Shown: one piece after another, positions 46,722 to 54,427 of the stretch
Layout: each line of letters starts with the position of its first letter
Position numbering within the stretch: position 1 is the stretch's first letter
Assembly (NCBI GenBank): GCA_964493505.1
Contig: CAZBNP010000014.1
Coordinates: 71,591 to 135,590, forward strand
DNA: 64,000 nt
DNA from: Chryseosolibacter sp964493505
GTDB lineage: Bacteria; Bacteroidota; Bacteroidia; Cytophagales; Cyclobacteriaceae
Reading direction: 5' to 3'
The notes under the pieces: model-generated
What the model saw: only the letters and a program-made list of their open reading frames with translations
The model's database searches: none
What the model was told of the DNA's origin: nothing
Position numbers and translations under genes: made by a program

Positions 46722-48929
46722 ATGAAACGTATTGAAATGTTAAGAATATTATTTGTTGTCCCGGCTGTTTTCCTGGCTATCGGATGCTATGCACAGCAAT
46801 ACGAGGTTGTATCACCGGATGGTATGCTAAAACTGTCGTTGAATATAGGAACGTCAACAGAATACAGCGTATCCTATGATGATACGCCTCTTATTAATCC
46901 CTCGGCAATTGCGCTGGCGCTAAATCAGGGACTCATTCTGGGGGAAAACGCTACCGTGCTGAACACCGCGACCCGCGAAGTCAACGACATGATCACGCCC
47001 CTGTACGGAAAGAACGCCACGTTGTCCGAACATTTCAATGAACTGACTATCAACTTCACGCAAGACTATTCACTGATACTCCGCGCGTATGACGAAGGGG
47101 TGGCATGGAGGTTCGTGACAGCCCTCGGCGGCGAAGTAATTGTGGACTACGAGCACGCGATATTTGACTTTGCCGGAACGCCTGGGGTGATCTTTCCCGA
47201 AGCGGATGCCCTGATGCGGTCGTGGGAGAGATCCTACTATACCTACACTTCTATCAATCAGATTACCGCCAACCGGTTCGCCGTTACACCGGTTATGTTT
47301 TCGTATCCCCAGCACGGAATCCGGGTTGCCGTTTCTGAATCAGATTTATTCGACTACCCCGGCATGTACCTGCAGCGGACCACAACGGGGATGCAGGGGA
47401 AGTGGGCACAGTACCCCAAGACTGTTTCCGACCCGGGTGACATCTACGCGTATCATCGCGTACTTACGCGGGAGGATTACCTTGCCAGGACCTCCGGCAC
47501 ACGCGAATACCCCTGGCGTGTAGTCATTGTTTCTACGGACGACAAGACCCTGCTGAACAACGAGCTTATATACAAACTCGCGAAGCCATCCGTCATTACC
47601 AACACCGACTATATCAAACCCGGTAAGTCCGCCTGGGAATGGTGGCACGATGCCATCCTTGAAACAACGTCAATACCCTCGGGGCCGAACAACCTCAACT
47701 TCAACCTATACAAATACTATGTCGACTTCGCCGCCCAATACGGGCTGGAGTATATTACGATGGATGCGGGCTGGAGCACAGACTACGCTTCACAGATATG
47801 CCAGTATGCCGCCACCCAGAATGTAAAAGTGTTTCTGTGGGATTTTATCAATATGCCGGTGGAGAATCCAGGACGACTCGCTCAACTTAAAGCCATCGGC
47901 GCGGCTGGCGTCAAGATCGACCTGATCGAACGCGATGACCAGGTTGCGATCAACTGGGTCGAACAGCTAGCGCAGAAGTGCGCCGATCTTGGATTGATGA
48001 TCATCTTTCACGGAAATTCCAAACCTACGGGGTTGCAACGCACCTATCCTAATATCGTGAACTTCGAAGCCGTGCGAGGAGCCGAGTGCAACAAATGGGA
48101 CGATACACCCAACCCCGATTATCACTTGCAGTTTCCCTTTATCCGCATGCTTGCCGGTCCGCTCGACTATACGCCGGGCTCTATGCGGAATGTACACCGA
48201 TCCCAGTTTTCGCCGACCCCCACCGGCATTCCCATGTCGATGGGAACACGCGCGCACGAGATTGGCATGTATATACTCTTCGATCAGCCACTGGGTTATC
48301 TTTGTGATTCGCCCACCGAGTACAGGAAATCCCCCGACGTAATCCGGTTTATTTCCGGGATACCAACCATCTGGGATGAAACCGTGCCTCTTTCGGCGGA
48401 GGTAGGTAAGTATGCTGTAATAGCGAAGCGCAAGGATGAGGATTGGTATGTCGCCGCCATGACCAATGGTGAAGCACGTGATGTTGAAGTCGACTTTTCG
48501 TTCCTGCCCGATGGTGAATTCTTGGCAGAAGTACTCCGCGACAACACGACGACAGCATCAAACGCCAAAGCGCTCACACGGGAGCTTATTTTGGTGACGA
48601 ACCAGTCGAAGGTCGTGTACAACCTGGCATCCGGTGGCGGTGCGGTGTTGCGTATTTCGAATCCTACAACCGGCGTCTTGGATGAGGGCAACGAGTCGCT
48701 TTCTGTTTTCCAGAACGCGCAGCGCACGTTGCTGACGATCGAGTCGGACAAGCCTCTTAAAACCGTTCATATTGTTGATATGATGGGGCGGGTACAACAC
48801 ACAGCCGTTCTGTCGGAGAGATGGGGTTTTCGCACCGAGATCGATATCTCCACACTCGATACTGCCTCCATATATGTCGTTTATGGTATCGCCGGGAACA
48901 CGTATTACTCCGCGAAGTTTGTCAGGTGA
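46722..48929 (+). CDS. GH97 glycoside hydrolase, predicted retaining alpha-galactosidase, with T9SS tail
   Basis: 735 residues with a signal peptide ending at CYAQ. The N-terminal GH97 beta-domain is followed by the barrel (YITMDAGWS, FLWDFINMP). GVKIDLIERDDQ places an Asp (400) where retaining GH97 alpha-galactosidases have their nucleophile; SusB-type inverting alpha-glucosidases lack it. Candidate acids are Glu449 or Glu455 in NFEAVRGAE. The C-terminal about 75 residues (LSVFQNAQRTLLTIES to YSAKFVR) resemble a T9SS type-A sorting domain, implying surface location. Activity on alpha-galactosides also fits the neighbouring galM and GH36. Confidence 0.88.
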   Translation: MKRIEMLRILFVVPAVFLAIGCYAQQYEVVSPDGMLKLSLNIGTSTEYSVSYDDTPLINPSAIALALNQGLILGENATVLNTATREVNDMITPLYGKNATLSEHFNELTINFTQDYSLILRAYDEGVAWRFVTALGGEVIVDYEHAIFDFAGTPGVIFPEADALMRSWERSYYTYTSINQITANRFAVTPVMFSYPQHGIRVAVSESDLFDYPGMYLQRTTTGMQGKWAQYPKTVSDPGDIYAYHRVLTREDYLARTSGTREYPWRVVIVSTDDKTLLNNELIYKLAKPSVITNTDYIKPGKSAWEWWHDAILETTSIPSGPNNLNFNLYKYYVDFAAQYGLEYITMDAGWSTDYASQICQYAATQNVKVFLWDFINMPVENPGRLAQLKAIGAAGVKIDLIERDDQVAINWVEQLAQKCADLGLMIIFHGNSKPTGLQRTYPNIVNFEAVRGAECNKWDDTPNPDYHLQFPFIRMLAGPLDYTPGSMRNVHRSQFSPTPTGIPMSMGTRAHEIGMYILFDQPLGYLCDSPTEYRKSPDVIRFISGIPTIWDETVPLSAEVGKYAVIAKRKDEDWYVAAMTNGEARDVEVDFSFLPDGEFLAEVLRDNTTTASNAKALTRELILVTNQSKVVYNLASGGGAVLRISNPTTGVLDEGNESLSVFQNAQRTLLTIESDKPLKTVHIVDMMGRVQHTAVLSERWGFRTEIDISTLDTASIYVVYGIAGNTYYSAKFVR

Positions 48930-49176
48930 TATACGGGTTTGGCGCTTCTTCGCGCACTACTCACCGTTTACTACTGCGGACTCGTGGGGGTATTTAATAC
49001 TGGAGAGGGACCCACGATGAAAATTTACTGAACTTTTGATCGCGTCCGAAAAATTCCTAAATTCAATCCGAGCCAACCGAGTAAGACCCGACAGTTCCCG
49101 CAAGATTTTGGCTTTTTCTCTGAATGACACAAGTTGTCACGTTATTTTATTTGCTTACGATCAGATTTAGAAGCCA
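48930..49176. promoter_or_regulatory. Intergenic region upstream of cas6
   Basis: The 247-base gap separates the galactoside locus from CRISPR-Cas. The clearest structure is the inverted repeat TGACA-CAAGT-TGTCA (49125-49139), 38 bases before the cas6 ATG, followed by AT-rich sequence suitable for a promoter. It may be an operator, but no family is implied. Confidence 0.45.
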
Positions 49177-49953
49177 ATGGAGTTACGTCTGACTCTCACA
49201 TTACGCAGGGGCAATCTATTGCCCCTCAATTATCAGTATCCGCTATCCGCCTGGATTTACAAGGTGATCGAGCGGGCCGACGCTGAATTCAGCCATTTCC
49301 TGCACGAGGAGGGATTCCGGGCGGGCAAAAGGCGTTTCAAGATGTTCACTTTCTCCCAACTCGACCTCAGGCCATACGAGATACAGGGAGGTCAGATCAG
49401 GTTGTTGGGAAAGTCGATTTCGCTAGTTGTGCGTTTTCTGATCGATTCAAGCATGGAACATTTTGTCCGGGGGATCTTTATGGAGCAGCGTTTAGGTCTT
49501 GGCGATCGAAATGCGACGGTTGATCTTGAAGTGAGTCAGGTAGAGATGTTGCCGTCACCCATTTTCCGACCTGTGATGAGGTATCGATGCCTGTCTCAGA
49601 TCTGCATAAGTCGTTCCCGCGCGGATGGGACAACAGAGTACCTGTCGCCGGAACACCCGGCGTATGGCCAGATGATGATCCAGAACCTTGCGTATAAGGC
49701 AGGTGCATTAGCAAATGCAGTAAAGGAATCCAAGCAATTAGCAATGCCGGAAGGTAAGTTTCAGTTGCTGAACCGTCCTCGGAAGAAAGGGATACATATT
49801 AAGTCAGGTACACCCGAGGCGACGCAGGTGATTGGTTATTTATTTCATTTTGAGTTGGATGTCCCTGCGGAACTTCACGAGCTGGGATATTATGCCGGGT
49901 TCGGTGAGAAGAACAGCATGGGGTTTGGGTGTGTGGAGGTGATGCACACGTGA
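49177..49953 (+). CDS. cas6: Cas6 crRNA endoribonuclease
   Basis: 258 residues, typical for type I-B Cas6. Two ferredoxin-like halves end in the glycine-rich loop GYYAGFGEKNSMGFGCVEV, the family signature. The N-terminal LRRGNLLPLNYQYPLSAWIYKVI matches Cas6 starts. It cleaves the pre-crRNA in the repeat to leave an 8-nt handle, here predicted ATTGAAAT. Base composition is like the genome, unlike cas8-cas3. It is separated from cas8 by about 0.9 kb holding minus-strand elements. Confidence 0.9.
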   Translation: MELRLTLTLRRGNLLPLNYQYPLSAWIYKVIERADAEFSHFLHEEGFRAGKRRFKMFTFSQLDLRPYEIQGGQIRLLGKSISLVVRFLIDSSMEHFVRGIFMEQRLGLGDRNATVDLEVSQVEMLPSPIFRPVMRYRCLSQICISRSRADGTTEYLSPEHPAYGQMMIQNLAYKAGALANAVKESKQLAMPEGKFQLLNRPRKKGIHIKSGTPEATQVIGYLFHFELDVPAELHELGYYAGFGEKNSMGFGCVEVMHT

Positions 49954-50031
49954 CTGACAATATAAAGAAGAATTTCAATACGAGACTTGAGAAACAGAAA
50001 TGATGAACGAGATGAGAGCATTACCATCACC

Positions 50032-50304
50032 CTACTTGTTTTTCTTCTGCGCTTCGAATGCTTCTTTCATCCTACGGAGAGCTTCTTCGCGAGTGGAGGG
50101 CCCGATTTTCCTCCGCAGCTGCTCACGATCTTTGGAGGGGATTTATGAACGACCTTTTTCTTTCAATGCATTAGCCCGTTTTACAAGCTCATCTTTTGAT
50201 ACTGGTTTACCATTTTTGTCAAGGCGTGCCCAAAGAGCATCGGCCTTATCCGTTAAAAAGGGGTTTTCCCGGTTGCGTTCATCCTTGGTTTCTGTTTTTG
50301 GCAT
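50032..50304 (-). pseudogene. Small hypothetical gene with an in-frame stop
   Basis: From the ATG at 50304 the minus strand encodes MPKTETKDERNRENPFLTDKADALWARLDKNGKPVSKDELVKRANALKEKGRS, then TAA (50143-50145). The same frame continues without another stop for 36 codons (IPSKDREQLRRKIGPSTREEALRRMKEAFEAQKKNK) to TAG at 50032-50034. The continuation is charged and helical like the first part, so it looks like one 90-codon gene interrupted at codon 54, or a genuine 53-residue protein. I do not recognise the family. It lies 93 bases downstream of the other minus-strand ORF. Confidence 0.5.
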
Positions 50305-50397
50305 AAAAAGATTTCAATTTGGTGCGATCGACACCTTAAGGATCAAAGATACTGTAAGTAATAGGAATGAAGAAGACTTTATTGTAAAGAAACAGGT

Positions 50398-50679
50398 TCA
50401 ACAGTATTTGCAAAAATCGGAGACAATCTCCTCTATTGAAGGAATTCGGGCATCTAATGTTGTAAGGCGACCATCTTCTTCAAGCCTGCAAGCGACTTTT
50501 ACTGCCCTTGAAGCGTTGGTGAAGCCAATAAAACGAATCACACTATACCCTAGTTCATCGAAAAATTCCTCATCAGCGAAAGAATACCCCTCGATAACTT
50601 CTTCAAGTTCTCTGGTACCTCTTATACCAATCCTATGTAATGCATCGATGCTTAGTAAGGTATGGTCATATTCGAACAT
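50398..50679 (-). CDS. Small unknown protein between cas6 and cas8
   Basis: 93 residues, MFEYDHTLLSIDALHRIGIRGTR then LEEVIEGYSFADEEFFDELGYSVIRFIGFTNASRAVKVACRLEEDGRL. A short helix, then a beta-strand pair with GFTNASRAVKVACRL, loosely recalls the compact BrnT/DUF4258-type fold found in toxins, but this is only a pattern impression. It starts 24 bases after the terminator hairpin of the mini-CRISPR element on the same strand. The cas6-cas8 gap is where guard toxin-antitoxin elements are known in a haloarchaeal I-B system. Confidence 0.5.
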   Translation of the reverse strand: MFEYDHTLLSIDALHRIGIRGTRELEEVIEGYSFADEEFFDELGYSVIRFIGFTNASRAVKVACRLEEDGRLTTLDARIPSIEEIVSDFCKYC

Positions 50680-50702
50680 AAGACATCAGAATTTAAAGAA
50701 AC

Positions 50703-50724
50703 CCAGCCGGGAATATCCGGCTGG
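50703..50724 (-). terminator. Intrinsic terminator after the mini-CRISPR element
   Basis: A perfect 8-bp stem CCAGCCGG/CCGGCTGG with a 6-nt loop, followed on the minus strand by GTTTCTTT. It directly follows the second degenerate repeat. Confidence 0.7.
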
Positions 50725-50753
50725 CAAATCCAAGAAACTGGTGCGATTAGCGG
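50725..50753 (-). repeat. Degenerate CRISPR repeat 2 (5' half conserved)
   Basis: On the minus strand TAATCGCACCA (50739-50749) is an 11/11 match to bases 5-15 of the array repeat. TGGATTTG (50725-50732) matches the repeat's TGGAATTG at 7 of 8. The CCA/TGG mini-stem of the repeat is kept with a loop enlarged by 3 nt. Confidence 0.75.
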
Positions 50754-50775
50754 TGTTTTTATTCACAAGCTGCAT

Positions 50776-50805
50776 TTTTCAATTCCATAGCTTCTTAGAT
50801 TCAAA
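50776..50805 (-). repeat. Degenerate CRISPR repeat 1 (3' half conserved)
   Basis: On the minus strand TGGAATTGAAA (50777-50787) is an 11/11 match to bases 19-29 of the array repeat, covering the Cas6 cut region and handle. Farther 5' only AATC and a few bases match, with one extra base of length. Confidence 0.75.
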
Positions 50806-50825
50806 GTAAAAGTAAACATTATCTC

Positions 50826-50848
50826 GTTATTATTTACAAGTGCATTGA
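50826..50848 (-). promoter_or_regulatory. Predicted target of the pseudo-spacer upstream of cas8
   Basis: On the minus strand from 50845 to 50826 the blocks ATGCA, CTTGT, AATAA and AAC occur in the same order and register as in the pseudo-spacer. The only differences are a missing base at pseudo-spacer position 6 and substitutions at 12 and 18. The 5' flank is TCA (50846-50848), a plausible PAM. The site ends 24 bp before the cas8 ATG, where a core promoter is expected. Confidence 0.68.
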
Positions 50849-50869
50849 AAAAATAGTATTTTTAGAAGT

Positions 50870-52708
50870 ATGATTACCGAATTGACCCAATTTATCAAAG
50901 ATGTACCCCAGTCTGTAAAAGAAAAGGCCATTAAGCCTAAAGTCGGGTTGCACATTAAAATGTCGTTCAGCAACGGGCAATATAAAATTGCTGGGCGGGA
51001 ACGATACAAAGGGAACAAGCATGGGGACATCTCTCAATTTTTAAATCAATGTGCTTTTCTACAAGAACATGCCTGGATGATTGACACCAATAAATGCTTT
51101 GATCTTCCTGCAAAGGGTATTCATACTGCCAGTCCATACTGCGTAGGTTTTAAGCTGGCAATGTTCAAGGGGGATAAAAACAAATCCAAAGAACTTGCTA
51201 AGTCCCCCCCTTCCAAGGAATACAAAAAGAAAGTAGCTACATCTATTGCGGGACGATTGGATAGTTATTTTGGAAAATGTTCTGACCCAAAATTTGATTT
51301 GGATGAAATAGAGAAACAAAAAGCCATTCAATTTAAAAATCACCTCAAAGATCAGTTGATTTCTATTCTTGAAGAAGCTGATTTAGGGTGGGATGACTAT
51401 GTCATCACCTACAATGATGTAGATATTGATAAATACAAGTCATTCAACGCAAAGTATCTTGCGGAAGGGCTTTTCAATACAACTGAATATAACATTGAAG
51501 TAAATGACGAGATACTAGGGACGAGCAATTTTTATAACGGTTTCAATAGCAAAAAGCCTTTTCTCATTCACCAAACAGCGAGTTTCGATATTACAGGCAG
51601 AATCAGTACCATGCAGGCGAAAGAGCTTTCCGAGTTTTCACTTTTAATTGGTAAAAAACTTTTTCCTAATCCCTTACCGGTTTTCATCGATGACGAAGAG
51701 TTAACGAATAACGCAATTGAAATTGTCCAAAGGGAAGAGGGTAAAAGGGTAACGCACAGAAAAATCATAACTGAGCTATTAAAGAAGAAAGAAACACTTG
51801 GCAATTACTACCTGCTCTACTTCTCGGATGGAGCCATTCTGGATTTTGATTTTGTCGCCAAATTTGAATATTACCTTAATACGGATCAGTCCAAATGGGA
51901 AATTAAAAACGTAACCGAAATCACTGAAAACAAACAGCTGCGATCTGATATTCTATTATCCAACGTATTTGATTTTGAAAGTATCGTAATCTGTGAACTC
52001 TTCAACAATACACTTGTAAGAATAGATCAGAAGAAAGATGAATGGTCGTTTCGGTATTTTGATAAAATAGATCCTAAATTCTATCGACCGGCACTGTATA
52101 CATTGCTATTAAAATACAGGAAACCAATCTATGACTATATCTATAAATCCATGCGGAGCGGAATCGGTGCAAATCAATTTCAGGACATCTGCATGACGAT
52201 AGTCATAGACGACTTGAAACAAAACAAAGTGTTTTCTGTAAAAGCAAAACTGAATGCCTATTTCAGCCTGTATCAGTATTTCGATTCTAAAAACCAATCC
52301 ATCATGCCAAGCAAAATAGAAGACCATAAAAAACAACTTCAGGAAATTTTGGACAACGAAGATGTCCACTTCACTTCCGATGATGCTTACGCCTTTGGGG
52401 CCGGGCAGTTAATTTACTATCTGCTTTCGCAAAGTGAATCAGCAGAGCGCACACATGCGCTTTTAGAACCCTTTCTGCAAAAAACGAATTATGCTCACTT
52501 CAACGAGGCCATTGCCAATATCATTCTCAGATACAAGCACGCTATTGGTTTTAATTTCGCCCGTTTCAACTCATTAGCCAGTGAAGTGCTTGATTACGAA
52601 GCAGAGAAAGCGCTTCAGGAACTCAGACCTATTCTGCTTGCAGGATATTTCTGCCCCAATATTCTTTATAAATCCAGAAAAAAACACAAAAACGAAAAAA
52701 CTATATAA
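50870..52708 (+). CDS. cas8b: Cas8b (Csh1-type) large Cascade subunit
   Basis: 612 residues. It matches the Csh1/TM1802-like I-B large subunit in length, position and features such as the N-terminal SFSNGQYKIAGRERYKG and the helical C-terminal part (GAGQLIYYLLSQSESAERTHALLEPFLQK). It recognises the PAM and helps recruit Cas3. It begins the AT-rich block cas8-cas7-cas5-cas3, with 2-base spacing to cas7. Its start lies 24 bp from the predicted mini-CRISPR target, suggesting autorepression of this operon. Confidence 0.82.
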   Translation: MITELTQFIKDVPQSVKEKAIKPKVGLHIKMSFSNGQYKIAGRERYKGNKHGDISQFLNQCAFLQEHAWMIDTNKCFDLPAKGIHTASPYCVGFKLAMFKGDKNKSKELAKSPPSKEYKKKVATSIAGRLDSYFGKCSDPKFDLDEIEKQKAIQFKNHLKDQLISILEEADLGWDDYVITYNDVDIDKYKSFNAKYLAEGLFNTTEYNIEVNDEILGTSNFYNGFNSKKPFLIHQTASFDITGRISTMQAKELSEFSLLIGKKLFPNPLPVFIDDEELTNNAIEIVQREEGKRVTHRKIITELLKKKETLGNYYLLYFSDGAILDFDFVAKFEYYLNTDQSKWEIKNVTEITENKQLRSDILLSNVFDFESIVICELFNNTLVRIDQKKDEWSFRYFDKIDPKFYRPALYTLLLKYRKPIYDYIYKSMRSGIGANQFQDICMTIVIDDLKQNKVFSVKAKLNAYFSLYQYFDSKNQSIMPSKIEDHKKQLQEILDNEDVHFTSDDAYAFGAGQLIYYLLSQSESAERTHALLEPFLQKTNYAHFNEAIANIILRYKHAIGFNFARFNSLASEVLDYEAEKALQELRPILLAGYFCPNILYKSRKKHKNEKTI

Positions 52709-52710
52709 CC

Positions 52711-53649
52711 ATGAGCAAGTTCAACAAGAGAGCCTACGGCTGTGCTATTATCAAAAGCATTAACTCTAACTACAACGCAGACTTTACTCATCAGCCCCGT
52801 ACATTGCCCGATGGCAGGGTGTATGCAACCGATAAGGCATTGAAGTATCTGGTAAGGAATTACCTCATCCATGAGACGGAGGATAAAATATTCTACTACA
52901 AGACATTGAGAGATGACTCGCTCAATCCCCGAAATCTTGCCGAGACATTTGAATACCATTTTAGTGAGTTTCCATCTGGCGAAGGTAAAGGGGAAGAAAA
53001 AGAAGCGTCCGTAAAGAAAAAAGTCCTCAACAATTTATTCGAGTGCCTTGACATTAGGCTTTTTGGAGGAACGTTTGCGGAAAAGAAAGTTAACCTATCT
53101 CTGCATGGCCCCGTGCAGATCACCCATGGGCTTAATCAATTCACAAAGGGTGAAATTTTTTCTGAGCAAATTATGTCACCTTTCCGGAATTCCGCAGAAG
53201 GAAAGGAAGATTCAGCTATGACTACTCTTGGAACACAATCCAAACTTCGTGAAGGTCATTATGTTCATAGTATTTCAGTAAATCCAAAAAATCTTGAAGC
53301 ATTGGCAGTTCTATCAGGTACAGATAATTACTTAACCAAAGAGGATATTGATAAACTCAAGATGGGGTTGAGAAAAGGTGCTACTTATTATAACTCTGCA
53401 GCTAAAGCAGGAACAGATAATGAACTTTTTCTTTGGGTTGAATTGAAAGAGAATTCAAAACTGGTACTTCCTTCTTTTGTTGAGCTTGTTAAAGTGAATG
53501 ACAATGGTGAGATTGATTTATCTGGAATAAAAAATCTTTTAGGTCAGGGGCACATAAAAAATGAAATAGAAAAGATTGAAGTCTATTTCGACAAAACCAT
53601 TACAAAAATAGCTAATGAACCTGATGGATCGACCAAGCTTGACATCTGA
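52711..53649 (+). CDS. cas7: Cas7 (Csh2) Cascade backbone subunit
   Basis: 312 residues. The start RAYGCAIIKSINSNYNADFTHQPRTLPDG and GPVQITHGLN are Csh2/Cas7b features; the RRM-type core includes LFGGTF. Six or more copies polymerise along the spacer part of the crRNA; their thumbs flip out every sixth base. The gene starts 2 bases after cas8 and is followed by cas5 after 5 bases. Confidence 0.9.
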   Translation: MSKFNKRAYGCAIIKSINSNYNADFTHQPRTLPDGRVYATDKALKYLVRNYLIHETEDKIFYYKTLRDDSLNPRNLAETFEYHFSEFPSGEGKGEEKEASVKKKVLNNLFECLDIRLFGGTFAEKKVNLSLHGPVQITHGLNQFTKGEIFSEQIMSPFRNSAEGKEDSAMTTLGTQSKLREGHYVHSISVNPKNLEALAVLSGTDNYLTKEDIDKLKMGLRKGATYYNSAAKAGTDNELFLWVELKENSKLVLPSFVELVKVNDNGEIDLSGIKNLLGQGHIKNEIEKIEVYFDKTITKIANEPDGSTKLDI

Positions 53650-53654
53650 CTTGA

Positions 53655-54425
53655 ATGGAAAAACTTGTATCTATCGACCTAAAAGCTGATTTTGGTTTTC
53701 TGCGAAATCCCGAGACCAATGATGGTATTTCCATGAGCTACAATATGCTGCACAAGCCGGGCTTGCTTGGTATCTTCGGTGCCATCCTGGGGTTTGAAGG
53801 ATACCAGCGCAAGGGTGAACTGCCTGAATACTATAAGAGACTAAGGGACTTGAAAATTGGGATTACTCCTTTGCATCATCAAAATGGAAATTTTGCCAAA
53901 ACAACCATTGTTTACACCAACACCGTGGGCTATGCCAACAGAGATGGGAACCTTATTGCGTACGAAAACACATTGATAAAACCTTCCTACTCCGTGTATG
54001 TCGTTTTGGATACGGAATCCCCTTTGTACAATTCGCTCAAAAACGCGCGGGCAGAATACATTCCTTATCTCGGTAAAAATGAATTTCCACTTTGGTGGGA
54101 TAATTTTGCAGAGTTTGAACTCAAGCCTTTTTCATTCGACAGTGATTACGAAATCAAAGGCTTGTTTGTTAAAGAAGAATCGGTTTTCGGCAAAGAAGCT
54201 GAACCTGCGCTTGCTGGTGTGGCCGGATGGCTTTCAAATTTTAGAAATTCATTTTTCTATTTTGAACGCTTGCCTATCGGATTTCTGGAATTCAAAACGA
54301 AAAGAGGAACAGAGTACCAATATCAATTGGCATCTTTCAGCTATAGCAATGCCAAATTTCAAAAGAGCATGACACTTCGAAATTTGTATGAGATTCGCAC
54401 GGGAGAAGTTATTCAGCTGAACTAG
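53655..54425 (+). CDS. cas5: Cas5 (Cas5b/h) handle-binding subunit
   Basis: 256 residues. The N-terminal strand VSIDLKADFGFLRNPETNDGISMSYNMLHKPGLLGIFGAILGF is the Cas5h-type signature. It binds the 5' handle of the crRNA and caps Cascade next to Cas8. It lies between cas7 and cas3 with gaps of a few bases and is AT-rich like them. Confidence 0.9.
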   Translation: MEKLVSIDLKADFGFLRNPETNDGISMSYNMLHKPGLLGIFGAILGFEGYQRKGELPEYYKRLRDLKIGITPLHHQNGNFAKTTIVYTNTVGYANRDGNLIAYENTLIKPSYSVYVVLDTESPLYNSLKNARAEYIPYLGKNEFPLWWDNFAEFELKPFSFDSDYEIKGLFVKEESVFGKEAEPALAGVAGWLSNFRNSFFYFERLPIGFLEFKTKRGTEYQYQLASFSYSNAKFQKSMTLRNLYEIRTGEVIQLN

Positions 54426-54427
54426 TT

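Larger units (their letters stand above)
50703..50806 (-). ncRNA. Putative cas-regulating mini-CRISPR RNA (creA/creR-like)
   Basis: Minus-strand order: degenerate repeat 1 (50776-50805), a pseudo-spacer of about 22 nt (50754-50775), degenerate repeat 2 (50725-50753), terminator (50703-50724). Both repeats have the same orientation relative to the pseudo-spacer as in the array. Repeat 1 keeps the 3' half that becomes the crRNA handle (ATTGAAAA versus ATTGAAAT). The pseudo-spacer matches the cas8 upstream region. Non-canonical crRNAs with degenerate repeats that guide Cascade to cas or toxin promoters are known (creA, creR). No exact -7 box was found; TACTTTG at 50802-50808 is a near match. Confidence 0.72.

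Noticed and set aside
50000..50809. 269-codon plus-strand ORF between cas6 and cas8
   Set aside because: Ser/Arg-rich shadow of the two minus-strand ORFs and the mini-CRISPR; no family features.
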